NCBI GenBank assembly: GCA_963776935.1
Contig: CAVZOP010000012.1
Span: forward strand, 62,001 to 126,000
Direction of reading: 5' to 3'
DNA length: 64,000 bases
From: JALOLG01 sp963776935
Lineage (GTDB): Bacteria > Actinomycetota > Acidimicrobiia > Acidimicrobiales > Ilumatobacteraceae
Below the pieces are notes generated by a model. It had not been told where the DNA came from and did no database searches. It saw only the letters and a program-made list of their open reading frames with translations. Below are positions 26,051-33,851 of the stretch, one piece after another. The translations under genes were made by a program, and so were the position numbers. Within the stretch, counting starts at the first letter, position 1. Each line of letters starts with the position of its first letter.

Positions 26051-26069
26051 CCAGGTCTGATGGCTGACC

Positions 26070-27353
26070 ATGTCCGACCACGTCGACGCGTCGAGCGCTA
26101 CCACGAGTGAGACCGCCGACGCCCCGGACCGGTTCCGGCTGGGGTGCAACTACTGGCCTCGCAACAAGGCGATGTCATGGTGGTCGGACTTCGACGCCGG
26201 CGAGGTGGGCGACGAGTTCGACGTGATCGCCGCGCTCGGCATGGATTGCGTGCGGCTGTTCCTGTTGTGGGACGACTGGATGCCGTCGCCCGACGTCGTC
26301 TCGACCCGTTGCCTGCGCGATCTCGGTCGGGTCTGCGATGCCGCCGCCGAGCGTGGCCTGGAGCTCGACGTCACGTTCTTCACCGGTCACATGAGCGGCC
26401 CCAACTGGTCGCCGGGATGGTTGCTGGCACCCGACGGCCAGTCACCAACGCCGAACCCGCGCCAGGTCGTGAGCGGCGGCCGGGTCGTCGGTGGCTCCTA
26501 CCGCAACCCGTTCCACGATCCAGCCGCGCTCGCCGCCGAGCGGTTGCTGCTCGCCACCGTCGTCGGCGCGTATCGGGAGCACCCGGCGATCTGGATGTGG
26601 AACCTCGGCAACGAGCCCGACCTGTTCGCCTGGCCGACGTCGGCCGCCGCCGGCCGGGCCTGGGTGCGCGAGATGGCAACGATCGTCCGCGACCTCGACT
26701 CCGACCACCCGGTGACGTGTGGACTCCACGTCGACAGCCTCGTCTCGGACAACCACCTTCGGGTCCACGATGTGTTCGCCGAGACCGACGTGGCGGTGAT
26801 GCACGGCTACCCGATGTACGCGAGCTGGGCCCGTGGCCCGCTCGATACGGACTTCGTCCCGTTCGTGTGCGCCCTGACGGCGGCGTTGGGTGACAAGCCG
26901 GTGCTCGCCGAGGAGTGGGGCGGGTGCACGGTGCCCGGCGGCGGACCGTCGCAGACGTGGGAGTGGATCGATCACACCGGCGCCGCTCGCAGCCAGTTCA
27001 TGGCCGGCGAGGACGCGCTCGCCGAGCACTCCGCCGCGGTGCTCCCCAAGCTCGTCGACGTCGGTGCCACGGGTGCGCTGCTGTGGTGCTTCGCCGACTA
27101 CGGCGAGCATCTCTGGGATCGGCCGCCGTGCGACCCGCACGGCGCGATCCACGAACGCCACTTCGGGCTGGTCCGCCCCGACGGGACGCTCAAGCCGCAC
27201 GCCGAGGTGGTGCGCCGGTTCGCGGCGACGCGCCCGGTGGTCGAGCCTCCCCGGCGGACCGTCGAGCTCGGCGTCGACGGTGACGACTACTACACCGACC
27301 CGCTCGGCTGGGCACAGCGGCTCTACGACGGGTTCCTCGAACAGTCCAGCTGA
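26070..27353 (+). CDS. GH5-like (endo-mannanase/cellulase clan) glycosidase
   Basis: 427 residues, TIM-barrel glycoside hydrolase of clan A. The acid/base is in MWNLGNEPDLFAWP and the nucleophile in VLAEEWGGCTVP; GCNYWPRNKAMSWW and the GMDCVRLFLLWDDW strand are typical of the N-terminal half. Closest to family 5 / mannan endo-1,4-beta-mannosidase-like proteins. No signal peptide, so it acts on cytosolic oligosaccharides; GH38 at 2923 is another mannose-related enzyme but not linked. 19-bp gap after the deaminase gene. Sugar specificity not determined. Confidence 0.8.
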   Translation: MSDHVDASSATTSETADAPDRFRLGCNYWPRNKAMSWWSDFDAGEVGDEFDVIAALGMDCVRLFLLWDDWMPSPDVVSTRCLRDLGRVCDAAAERGLELDVTFFTGHMSGPNWSPGWLLAPDGQSPTPNPRQVVSGGRVVGGSYRNPFHDPAALAAERLLLATVVGAYREHPAIWMWNLGNEPDLFAWPTSAAAGRAWVREMATIVRDLDSDHPVTCGLHVDSLVSDNHLRVHDVFAETDVAVMHGYPMYASWARGPLDTDFVPFVCALTAALGDKPVLAEEWGGCTVPGGGPSQTWEWIDHTGAARSQFMAGEDALAEHSAAVLPKLVDVGATGALLWCFADYGEHLWDRPPCDPHGAIHERHFGLVRPDGTLKPHAEVVRRFAATRPVVEPPRRTVELGVDGDDYYTDPLGWAQRLYDGFLEQSS

Positions 27354-27401
27354 GCGGGTGTGACATCGGCGGACGTGGTTCGCCCGCCAGACTGGGCGCC
27401 G

Positions 27402-28094
27402 ATGTCCCCCCGACTCCGGACCCTGCTCGCCATCGGCGCCGTCGCAGTCCTCGCGGGCGCGTGCACCGATGACGGCGCAGGCGTCGAGCCGGTCGCCCGG
27501 GCTGCGACCGGAACCGATCCGGCCGGCGAGGGTGACGGATCGCTCGACTCAACACCCGAGACGGTTGCGATGATCGGCGACTCGATCACGTTCATGTCGA
27601 CCGAGCCACTGCAGGCCGCCTTGACCGACACCGGGCTGGAGGTGCTGGCGATCGACGCCCAGGTCGGCCGGCGGATCACCGTCGGTGATGGTGGCCGGCC
27701 CTATCCCGGAACGGCGATCGTCGAGTTCATCGCCAACAGCGACCCGCCCGACGTGTGGGTGATCGCCCTCGGCACCAACGACATCGGCCAGTACGCCGAC
27801 GCCAACGAGTTCGCCGCCCAGGTGCAGACCCTGCTCGACCTGCTCCCGGCCGCCGCACCACTCGTCTGGATCGACACGTGGGACGGCGACCGTCTCGACG
27901 CGACCCGCCTCGTCAACGACACGCTCCGCTCGATCCTCGCCGAGCGCGACAACGCCCTCGTCGTCGACTGGGCGAGTCACGGCGATGACGACGGTGTCGT
28001 CAGCAGCGACGCCGTCCACCCGACCGAGGTCGGCACCCTCGTGTTCGGTCAGGTCGTCGCCGACGGCGTCACCGCCTTGCTCGCAACGCTGTGA
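27402..28094 (+). CDS. SGNH/GDSL-family hydrolase lipoprotein
   Basis: 230 residues. A lipoprotein signal peptide ends in the lipobox VLAGAC (Cys about residue 22), then a disordered linker. The SGNH blocks are MIGDSIT (Ser nucleophile), an internal Gly region, GTNDIGQY (Asn), and SSDAVHPTEVG (Asp-x-x-His). Such enzymes are surface esterases or acetyl-hydrolases. Start at ATG 27402; the longer open frame upstream lacks a membrane or signal sequence and would overlap the GH5 stop region. Anchored outside the cell and not obviously tied to its neighbours. Confidence 0.82.
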   Translation: MSPRLRTLLAIGAVAVLAGACTDDGAGVEPVARAATGTDPAGEGDGSLDSTPETVAMIGDSITFMSTEPLQAALTDTGLEVLAIDAQVGRRITVGDGGRPYPGTAIVEFIANSDPPDVWVIALGTNDIGQYADANEFAAQVQTLLDLLPAAAPLVWIDTWDGDRLDATRLVNDTLRSILAERDNALVVDWASHGDDDGVVSSDAVHPTEVGTLVFGQVVADGVTALLATL

Positions 28095-28129
28095 TCGTGG
28101 CGCCGGGTCGGTGCCGCAGCGGCGGGTTG

Positions 28130-28135
28130 TAACGT
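28130..28135 (+). promoter_or_regulatory. -10 box of leaderless molybdopterin oxidoreductase gene
   Basis: TAACGT, 7 nt before GTG 28143. Confidence 0.4.
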
Positions 28136-28142
28136 ACGCCGT

Positions 28143-30197
28143 GTGAGTCGGGGGATCGTCCATGCCGCATGTCCGCACGACTGTCCCGACACGTGCGCGA
28201 TGCTCGTGACGGTCGAGGACGGGCGGGCCGTCAAGGTTGCCGGCGATCCCGATCATCCGGTCACGGCCGGCACCCTGTGCGCCAAGGTCAACGACTACGT
28301 CGAGCGCGTCTATTCACCCGATCGGTTGGCCCACCCACTCGTTCGCGATGGCGACAAGGGTGCGGGACGGTACCGGGAGGCCACGTGGGACGAGGCGATC
28401 GAGTTGGTCAGCGGCCGGCTCGCCGCAGTGCGCGACGAGTTCGGGGGCGAAGCCATCCTCCCGTACTCGTACCTCGGCACGATGGGCTACCTGCAGCGCG
28501 ATCTGATGAGTGCCCGGGTGATGAACGCCATCGGGGCGACCGATCTCGATCGCACGATCTGTGCCGACGCCGGGATCGCCGGCGTCATCGCCACGCACGG
28601 TGTCTCGCCGGAGGTCGACCCCGAGCGGTGGGGGAACGCCCGCTACGTGATCGTGTGGGCGTGGAACCCGCTCTCGACCGCGCCCCACCTGTGGCGATTC
28701 ATCCTCGAGGCCCGCAAGCGCAGCGGGGCCAAGCTCGTCGTCATCGACCCCTTCCGGAGCCGGACCGCCCGGGTCGCCGACGAGCACCTGCGGCCGGTGC
28801 CCGGTACGGATGGCGCCCTCGCCCTGGGCATGATGCGGGCTGTCGTCGATGCCGGCCTGCACGACGACGAATGGTGCCGCGCCCACACCACCGGCTACGA
28901 CGACCTCCTCGAGCGCCTGCAGGAGTGGCCGGTCGAGGCCGCCGCTTCGATCACCGGGATCGAGGCGGCGACGATTCGTCGCGTCGGCGAGGAGTTCGCC
29001 TCGACCCAGCCCTCGCTGCTGCGTCTCGGTGTCGGCGGGCAGCGCCACGCCGGCGCACCGATGGCGTATCGCACGATCGCCTGCCTCCCGGCGCTGGCCG
29101 GAAGTTGGCGCCACGACGGTGGCGGGTGCGCGTACATCCCCACCGCGTGCGCGGGGGCCGTCGACTGGGGTCCCTTGCAGCGGGCCGACCTGCGGCCCGG
29201 TCCGGTCCGCACCATCAACATGTCGCAGCTCGGTGACGCGCTCACCGACACCACGCTCGCGCCGCCCGTCAAGGCGCTGGTGGTCTGGAACTCGAACCCG
29301 GCGCAGGTGGCGCCCGACCAGTCACGCGTGCTGGCCGGGCTCCGGCGCGACGACCTGTTCACGGTCGTGCTCGACCAGTTCATGACCGACACCGCCCGGT
29401 TCGCCGACGTGGTGCTGCCGGTCACCACGCAGCTCGAACATCTCGATGCGCAGTTCTCGTGGGGCCATCACTACATCACCTACAACGCCCCGGCGATCGC
29501 GCCGCTCGGCGAGGCGAAGCCCAACACCGAGGTGTTCCGCCTGCTGGCCGCCGGGCTGGGACTCGACGATCCGTGTTTCCAGGAAACCGACGAGGCCCTA
29601 CTCGACGCCGTGTTCGCCCGGGCACCGGACGGCATCACGCTCGAACGCCTCCGGGAACGTGGGTGGTTGAAGGTCGACGTCGGGCAGGGACCCATCCCGC
29701 ACGCCGAGGGTGGCTTCGGCACTCCCGACGGCAAGGTCGCCTTCCGCGCCGACTGGCTGGAGCGGCTCGGGCTCGACCCGCTCCCTACGTTCGATCCGCC
29801 CGCCGAGGTCACCGACGAGCAACTGGCCGCCCGCTTCCCGCTCGCTCTGCTCACCCCCAAGACCCACTTCTTCTTGAACTCCACGTTCGCCAACCAGGCC
29901 CGCCAGCACCGGGCTCAGCCGGAGCCGTTCGTCGTCGTGCATCCTGACGACGCGGCCGCCCGCGACATCGCCGGGGGTGACCTCGTGAGGGTCTTCAACG
30001 ACCGTGGCGAGTGCCGGCTCCGTGCCCTCGTCAGCGACGATGCACCTGTTGGCGTCGTCGTCGCCCCGGCGAGCTGGTGGATGGACGACCACGCCGGCCA
30101 GGTCGGCGCCCAGGTCACGACGTCGCAGCGCCTGACCGTGTTGGGCCGGGCCCCGACGTTCAACGACACCCGCGTCGACGTCGCGCCTCTTCTTTAG
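28143..30197 (+). CDS. Molybdopterin (bis-MGD) oxidoreductase, DMSO-reductase superfamily
   Basis: 684 residues. The N-terminal [4Fe-4S] motif CPHDCPDTCAML and GTLCAKVNDY, then the Mo-bis-PGD folds (WDEAIELVSGRL, WAWNPLSTAPH, PFRSRTAR) and a C-terminal MGD-binding domain (LLTPKTHFFLNSTFANQ). The subgroup is that of soluble actinobacterial molybdopterin oxidoreductases, of unknown substrate. No Sec codon: the reading is open, and the position expected for the Mo ligand reads CADAGIAG. No twin-Arg signal, so cytosolic. The stop codon lies at the edge of the 82-bp repeat array. Confidence 0.88.
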   Translation: MSRGIVHAACPHDCPDTCAMLVTVEDGRAVKVAGDPDHPVTAGTLCAKVNDYVERVYSPDRLAHPLVRDGDKGAGRYREATWDEAIELVSGRLAAVRDEFGGEAILPYSYLGTMGYLQRDLMSARVMNAIGATDLDRTICADAGIAGVIATHGVSPEVDPERWGNARYVIVWAWNPLSTAPHLWRFILEARKRSGAKLVVIDPFRSRTARVADEHLRPVPGTDGALALGMMRAVVDAGLHDDEWCRAHTTGYDDLLERLQEWPVEAAASITGIEAATIRRVGEEFASTQPSLLRLGVGGQRHAGAPMAYRTIACLPALAGSWRHDGGGCAYIPTACAGAVDWGPLQRADLRPGPVRTINMSQLGDALTDTTLAPPVKALVVWNSNPAQVAPDQSRVLAGLRRDDLFTVVLDQFMTDTARFADVVLPVTTQLEHLDAQFSWGHHYITYNAPAIAPLGEAKPNTEVFRLLAAGLGLDDPCFQETDEALLDAVFARAPDGITLERLRERGWLKVDVGQGPIPHAEGGFGTPDGKVAFRADWLERLGLDPLPTFDPPAEVTDEQLAARFPLALLTPKTHFFLNSTFANQARQHRAQPEPFVVVHPDDAAARDIAGGDLVRVFNDRGECRLRALVSDDAPVGVVVAPASWWMDDHAGQVGAQVTTSQRLTVLGRAPTFNDTRVDVAPLL

Positions 30198-30486
30198 GCG
30201 GACGGCGAAGCGGCTGACGCCGCCGCCGCCCGAACCGGGTCTTCGCCTCTGAACGACGGGTTCGGGAACGTTTCTGTCGGCGGACGGCGAAGCGGCTGAC
30301 GCCGCCGCCGCCCGAACCGGGTCTTCGCCTCTGAACGACGGGTTCGGGAACGTTTCTGTCGGCGGACGGCGAAGCGGCTGACGCCGCCGCCGCCCGAACC
30401 GGGTCTTCGCCTCTGAACGACGGGTTCGGGAACGTTTCTGTCGGCGGACGGCGAAGCGGCTGACACCGCCGCCGCCCGAACCGGGT
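30197..30486. repeat. 82-bp tandem repeat array, about 3.5 copies
   Basis: Units start at 30197, 30279, 30361 and 30443 (partial, to about 30486), exact 82-bp period and almost identical. Copy 4 has one base change (GACACC for GACGCC) and stops early. Each unit holds a 5-bp hairpin (GCGGC, TGAC, GCCGC), a GGCGAAG/CTTCGCC pair and CCCGAACC/GGTTCGGG. It fills the gap between two convergent genes. No distinct spacers, so it is not a CRISPR. Confidence 0.95.
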
Positions 30487-30495
30487 TCGCGAAGG

Positions 30496-31197
30496 TCAGG
30501 AGCCCCAGCGGCTCTGGCCGAAGCGGTAGCCGACCGAGCGGACCGTCTGGATCAAACCGGCGTGCTCCTCGCCCAGCTTGGCCCGCAACCGGCGCACGTG
30601 GACGTCGACGGTGCGCGCCCCGCCGTAGTACTCGTAGCCCCACACCCGCGAGAGCAGCATCTCGCGGGTGAACACCTTGCCCGGGTTCTGGGCGAGGAAC
30701 TTCAACAGCTCGTACTCCATGTACGTCAGATCGATCGGCCGTCCGGCGATCGACGCCTGGTAGGTCTCGAGGTTCAGTGCCAGCTCGGCGTACTCGACGA
30801 GATCGTGGTGGGCGGTCCCGCCCCCCACCTGCCACAGCAGGTGCCTGACCCGGGCCTCGAACTCGGTGGGGTGGAACGGTGTCAGGCAGAAGTCGTCGAA
30901 CAGCTCGTCGCGCAGGTCGAGCTCGGCGAGTTGGGCGCCGGTCAGCAGCACGAGCAGGGGGATGCTCGACACGTCGCGCTTGCGGATCGTGCGAGCGAAG
31001 ACCCACGCCGCATCGGGCTGGCCGCTGCAGTCGACGATGGCCGCCACCCAGCCGGTGGCCGGCTCGTGCTCGGCGGCCTCCTCGACCGACCCGACCGCCT
31101 TCCATCGGTACCCGGCGAGGTCGAGCGTGCGGGCCAGCTCCGGCGTCGCCGGATCACCGAACACGGCGAGCATTCCGAGCGAATCTCCGGCGACCAT
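30496..31197 (-). CDS. glnR: GlnR-type OmpR-family nitrogen regulator
   Basis: 233 residues. The receiver-like N-terminal half lacks the standard phosphorylation pattern (IVDCSGQPDAAW instead of a clean DxxDG), as in GlnR of actinobacteria, which is an orphan response regulator. The C-terminal winged helix reads LTYMEYELLKFLAQNPGKVF, then WGYEYYGGARTVDVHVRRLR, closely matching GlnR. It is encoded 2 bp after the stop of the upstream glutamine synthetase gene on the same strand, so it controls and is co-transcribed with its classic targets. Start ATG 31197; ATG 31173 is an alternative. Confidence 0.82.
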   Translation of the reverse strand: MVAGDSLGMLAVFGDPATPELARTLDLAGYRWKAVGSVEEAAEHEPATGWVAAIVDCSGQPDAAWVFARTIRKRDVSSIPLLVLLTGAQLAELDLRDELFDDFCLTPFHPTEFEARVRHLLWQVGGGTAHHDLVEYAELALNLETYQASIAGRPIDLTYMEYELLKFLAQNPGKVFTREMLLSRVWGYEYYGGARTVDVHVRRLRAKLGEEHAGLIQTVRSVGYRFGQSRWGS

Positions 31198-31199
31198 GG

Positions 31200-32609
31200 C
31201 TACAACGACCTCAGGTAGCGGTCGATCTCGTACGTGCTCACGTGGGTCTTGTAGCCGCGCCACTCGTTGCGCTTGTTGCGCAGGAACCATTCGAAGATGT
31301 GCTCACCGAGCGCCTCGTGCACGAGCTCGGACTTCTCCATCACCTTGAGCGCGTCGGACAGGGACTGCGGGAGCTGCGACACGCCGAGCTTGGCGAGCAC
31401 GTCGTCGCCGATCTCGAACAGGTTGGCGTCGGCCTCGATCGGCAGCTCGTAGCCCTCGGAAATGCCGCGCAGACCAGCGGCCAGGATCAGGCTGAACGCG
31501 AGGTACGGGTTGCACGCCGGGTCGGGCGAGCGGTACTCGATGCGGGTCGCGTGCGGGTTCGACTTCTTCGGCACCGGCACGCGGATCAATCCGCTGCGGT
31601 TGTTGCGGGCCCAGCTGACGTGAACCGGCGCCTCGAAGCCCGGCACCAGTCGCTTGTAGCTGTTGACGGTCTGGTTGGTGATCGCCGTGATCTCCGCCGC
31701 GTGGCGGAGCAGGCCGGCCATGAACGCCTTGGCGACCGGCGACAGGTTGTGCGGGTCGTCGGGATCGTAGAACGCGTTGTCGTCACCGGAGAACAGCGAC
31801 ATGTGGATGTGCATGCCGGAGCCCTGCACGCCCTCGAGCGGCTTGGGCATGAACGTGGCGTACACGCCCTCGCTGGCGGCGACCTCCTTCACGACGAGCC
31901 GGAACGTCATCACGCTGTCGGCCATCGACAGCGCGTCGGTGTGGCGCAGGTCGATCTCCTGCTGGCTCGGGGCGTCCTCGTGGAAGCTGTACTCGACCGG
32001 GATCCCGAGCTGTTCGAGCTTGCGGATCGTCTGCTTGCGCAGGTTGCCCGCGGCGTCGTTGGTGGTCAGGTCGAAGAAGCTCCCGTTGTCGAGCGGGCGC
32101 GGCGCCTGGCCGGGCTCGGGTTGCTCGAAGTAGAAGAACTCGATGTCGGGGGCGACGTAGAACGTGAACCCGCGCTCGTGGGCGGTGCGCATGTGACGCC
32201 GGAGGACCTGGCGGGGATCGCCCTCGAACGGCTCGCCGTCGAGATGGTGGATGTCGCAGAACACCCGCGCCTCGGGGGCCTCGCGATCGCCCCACGGGAT
32301 CAGCTCGAACGTGTCGGGATCGGGGATCGCCAGCACGTCCGACTCCTGGACCCGCGAGAAGCCGTCGATCGAGGAGCCGTCGAACGTCATCCCGTCCTCG
32401 AGCGCGTTCTCGAGCTCCGCCGGACTGATGGCGAAGCTCTTGAGGTTGCCGAGCACGTCGGTGAACCACAGGCGGACGAGCCGAACGCCGCGCTCCTCCA
32501 CCGTGCGGAGCACGTACTCGCGGTGTTGGTCGAGCATCTCGCTCACCGTCACAGTCTGTCGGTTGTCGGGGGGGTCTGTGTCAAATCCGCGCACCGCGCG
32601 GATGCTCAT
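31200..32609 (-). CDS. glnA: Glutamine synthetase, type I
   Basis: 469 residues. GSI motifs are complete: MTFDGSSIDGF, IEFFYFEQ, EGVQGSGMHIHMSLF, LVPGFEAPVHVSWARNNRS and the Arg-rich TRIEYRSPDPACNPYLAF. The adenylylation-site context of GSI-beta enzymes (NLYDLP) is not seen; near that place the sequence is YELPIEADANLFEI, so it resembles GSI-alpha or GlnA-like forms that are not adenylylated. ATP-dependent amidation of glutamate; dodecamer expected. Its ATG overlaps the TGA of the class II gene (ATGA). Could be a gamma-glutamyl-amine ligase rather than a true GS. Confidence 0.85.
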   Translation of the reverse strand: MSIRAVRGFDTDPPDNRQTVTVSEMLDQHREYVLRTVEERGVRLVRLWFTDVLGNLKSFAISPAELENALEDGMTFDGSSIDGFSRVQESDVLAIPDPDTFELIPWGDREAPEARVFCDIHHLDGEPFEGDPRQVLRRHMRTAHERGFTFYVAPDIEFFYFEQPEPGQAPRPLDNGSFFDLTTNDAAGNLRKQTIRKLEQLGIPVEYSFHEDAPSQQEIDLRHTDALSMADSVMTFRLVVKEVAASEGVYATFMPKPLEGVQGSGMHIHMSLFSGDDNAFYDPDDPHNLSPVAKAFMAGLLRHAAEITAITNQTVNSYKRLVPGFEAPVHVSWARNNRSGLIRVPVPKKSNPHATRIEYRSPDPACNPYLAFSLILAAGLRGISEGYELPIEADANLFEIGDDVLAKLGVSQLPQSLSDALKVMEKSELVHEALGEHIFEWFLRNKRNEWRGYKTHVSTYEIDRYLRSL

Positions 32610-33616
32610 TCGGCGTCACTACATACGGTGTCGACGATGAGGCGGGTCACGGTGTACGGATCCATGTTGGAGTTCGGGCGGCGATCCTCGGCGTAGCCCT
32701 TGCCGTCCTTTTCGACCTGCCACGGGATCCGGATCGACGCGCCGCGGTCCGACACGCCGTACGAGAACTTGTCGAACGGTGCGGTCTCGTGGGCACCCGT
32801 GAGGCGGGATTCGATGCCGTAGCCGTAGTTCTTCACGTGGAGCTCGAGCTTCTTGCCGATCGCCTTGCACGCCCGCTCGATCGGGGCGTAGCTCTCACGC
32901 ATCGCCGCGGTGGAGAAGTTGGTGTGGGCGCCGGCGCCGTTCCAGTCGCCCTGGACCGGCTTGGCGTCGAAGCTGATGATGACGTCGTAGTCCTCGGCGA
33001 TGCGGTGCAGCAGCCAGCGGGCCACGTACAGCTGATCGCTGACGGCGAGCGCGTCGAGCGGTCCGATCTGGTACTCCCACTGGCCGGGCATCACCTCGGG
33101 GTTGGTGCCCGAGATCGACAGCCCGGCGTCGATGCACGCCTGGGTGTGCTCCTCGACGATGTCGCGGCCCATGATCTTGCCGGTGCCGACGCCGCAGTAG
33201 TACGGGCCCTGCGGCTCGGGGAAGCCGCCGCCGAGCGGGAATCCGAGCGGGGTACCGTCGGCGCGCAGCATCGTGTACTCCTGCTCGATGCCGAAGATCA
33301 TCTCGTGCTTGGCGTACTTCTTGGCGGTCTTGGCGCATGCCGCGCGGGTGTTGCTGGCGTGCGGCTTCAGCGTCGAGGCGTCGAGCACCTCGGCCATCAC
33401 CAAGATGTTGTCGCCGCCGCGGAGCGGGTCGTGGCACGAGAAGACCGGTTGCAGCACGCAGTCGCTGTGGTCGCCGGTCGCCTGGTTGGTGCTCGAACCG
33501 TCGAACCCCCAGATCGGCGGTGCCGTCACGCCGTCGGCGATGATCTTGGTCTTGCTCCGAAGTTGCGCCGTCGGCTCGGTGCCGTCGAGCCAGATGTATT
33601 CAGCTTGGTAGGGCAC
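32606..33616 (-). CDS. glnII: Glutamine synthetase, type II
   Basis: 336 residues, the eukaryote-like class II enzyme also found in some actinobacteria and rhizobia. Signature motifs: WGFDGSSTNQATGDHSDC, EIV replaced by the GIEQEYTML catalytic Glu region, GTNPEVMPGQWEYQIGP, GDWNGAGAHTNFST and ESRLTGAHETA. Makes glutamine from glutamate, ammonium and ATP. GTG start at 33614-33616 with AGAGGA at 33624-33629, 7 nt before it. First gene of a glnII-glnA-glnR operon. The 235-bp upstream gap has a palindrome at 33692-33708. Confidence 0.92.
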   Translation of the reverse strand: MPYQAEYIWLDGTEPTAQLRSKTKIIADGVTAPPIWGFDGSSTNQATGDHSDCVLQPVFSCHDPLRGGDNILVMAEVLDASTLKPHASNTRAACAKTAKKYAKHEMIFGIEQEYTMLRADGTPLGFPLGGGFPEPQGPYYCGVGTGKIMGRDIVEEHTQACIDAGLSISGTNPEVMPGQWEYQIGPLDALAVSDQLYVARWLLHRIAEDYDVIISFDAKPVQGDWNGAGAHTNFSTAAMRESYAPIERACKAIGKKLELHVKNYGYGIESRLTGAHETAPFDKFSYGVSDRGASIRIPWQVEKDGKGYAEDRRPNSNMDPYTVTRLIVDTVCSDAE

Positions 33617-33691
33617 GAATGGTTCCTCTCGATCCGCGGTGTTGTCGCCGGATGTAGGTGGACTAGATGTGGCTGGAATTGGATCTGAAAT

Positions 33692-33708
33692 CGTCCGCCC
33701 GGCGGACG
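33692..33708. promoter_or_regulatory. Perfect palindrome upstream of glnII
   Basis: CGTCCGCC C GGCGGACG: 8-bp arms with one central base. Located 76-92 bp before the glnII start. It does not match the AT-rich GlnR box and may be the site of another regulator. Confidence 0.5.
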
Positions 33709-33839
33709 TCTGACAAGGTTGGGATTGCGTTGTGATTGCCGGGCCGGTCGGAACACTCGCAGCGGGCGATTTCCCGCCCGTTGCTCGGATGTGAATGCTG
33801 TGTGAATCGGCCCGAACCCGACGTCGTTCTGGTGCGGGT

Positions 33840-33845
33840 TACCGT
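33840..33845 (+). promoter_or_regulatory. -10 box of leaderless PQQ dehydrogenase gene
   Basis: TACCGT, 6 nt before the ATG at 33852. Confidence 0.45.
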
Positions 33846-33851
33846 GCGGGC

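Larger units (their letters stand above)
33617..33851. promoter_or_regulatory. Divergent intergenic region between glnII and the PQQ dehydrogenase gene
   Basis: 235 bp, AT-richer than its surroundings. It holds the palindrome at 33692-33708, the glnII ribosome site (33624-33629), the dehydrogenase -10 box (33840-33845) and a GC hairpin (CGGGCG / CGCCCG at 33763-33780). Confidence 0.5.

Noticed and set aside
28143..30197. Molybdopterin oxidoreductase as a selenocysteine formate dehydrogenase linked to selAB
   Set aside because: The frame has no in-frame TGA, and the expected Mo-ligand site reads CADAGIAG, without Cys or Sec in the position used by formate dehydrogenases.
30197..30486. 82-bp repeats as a CRISPR array
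   Set aside because: The unit repeats without unique spacers; a CRISPR needs 25-40 nt repeats separated by different spacers, and no cas gene is present.
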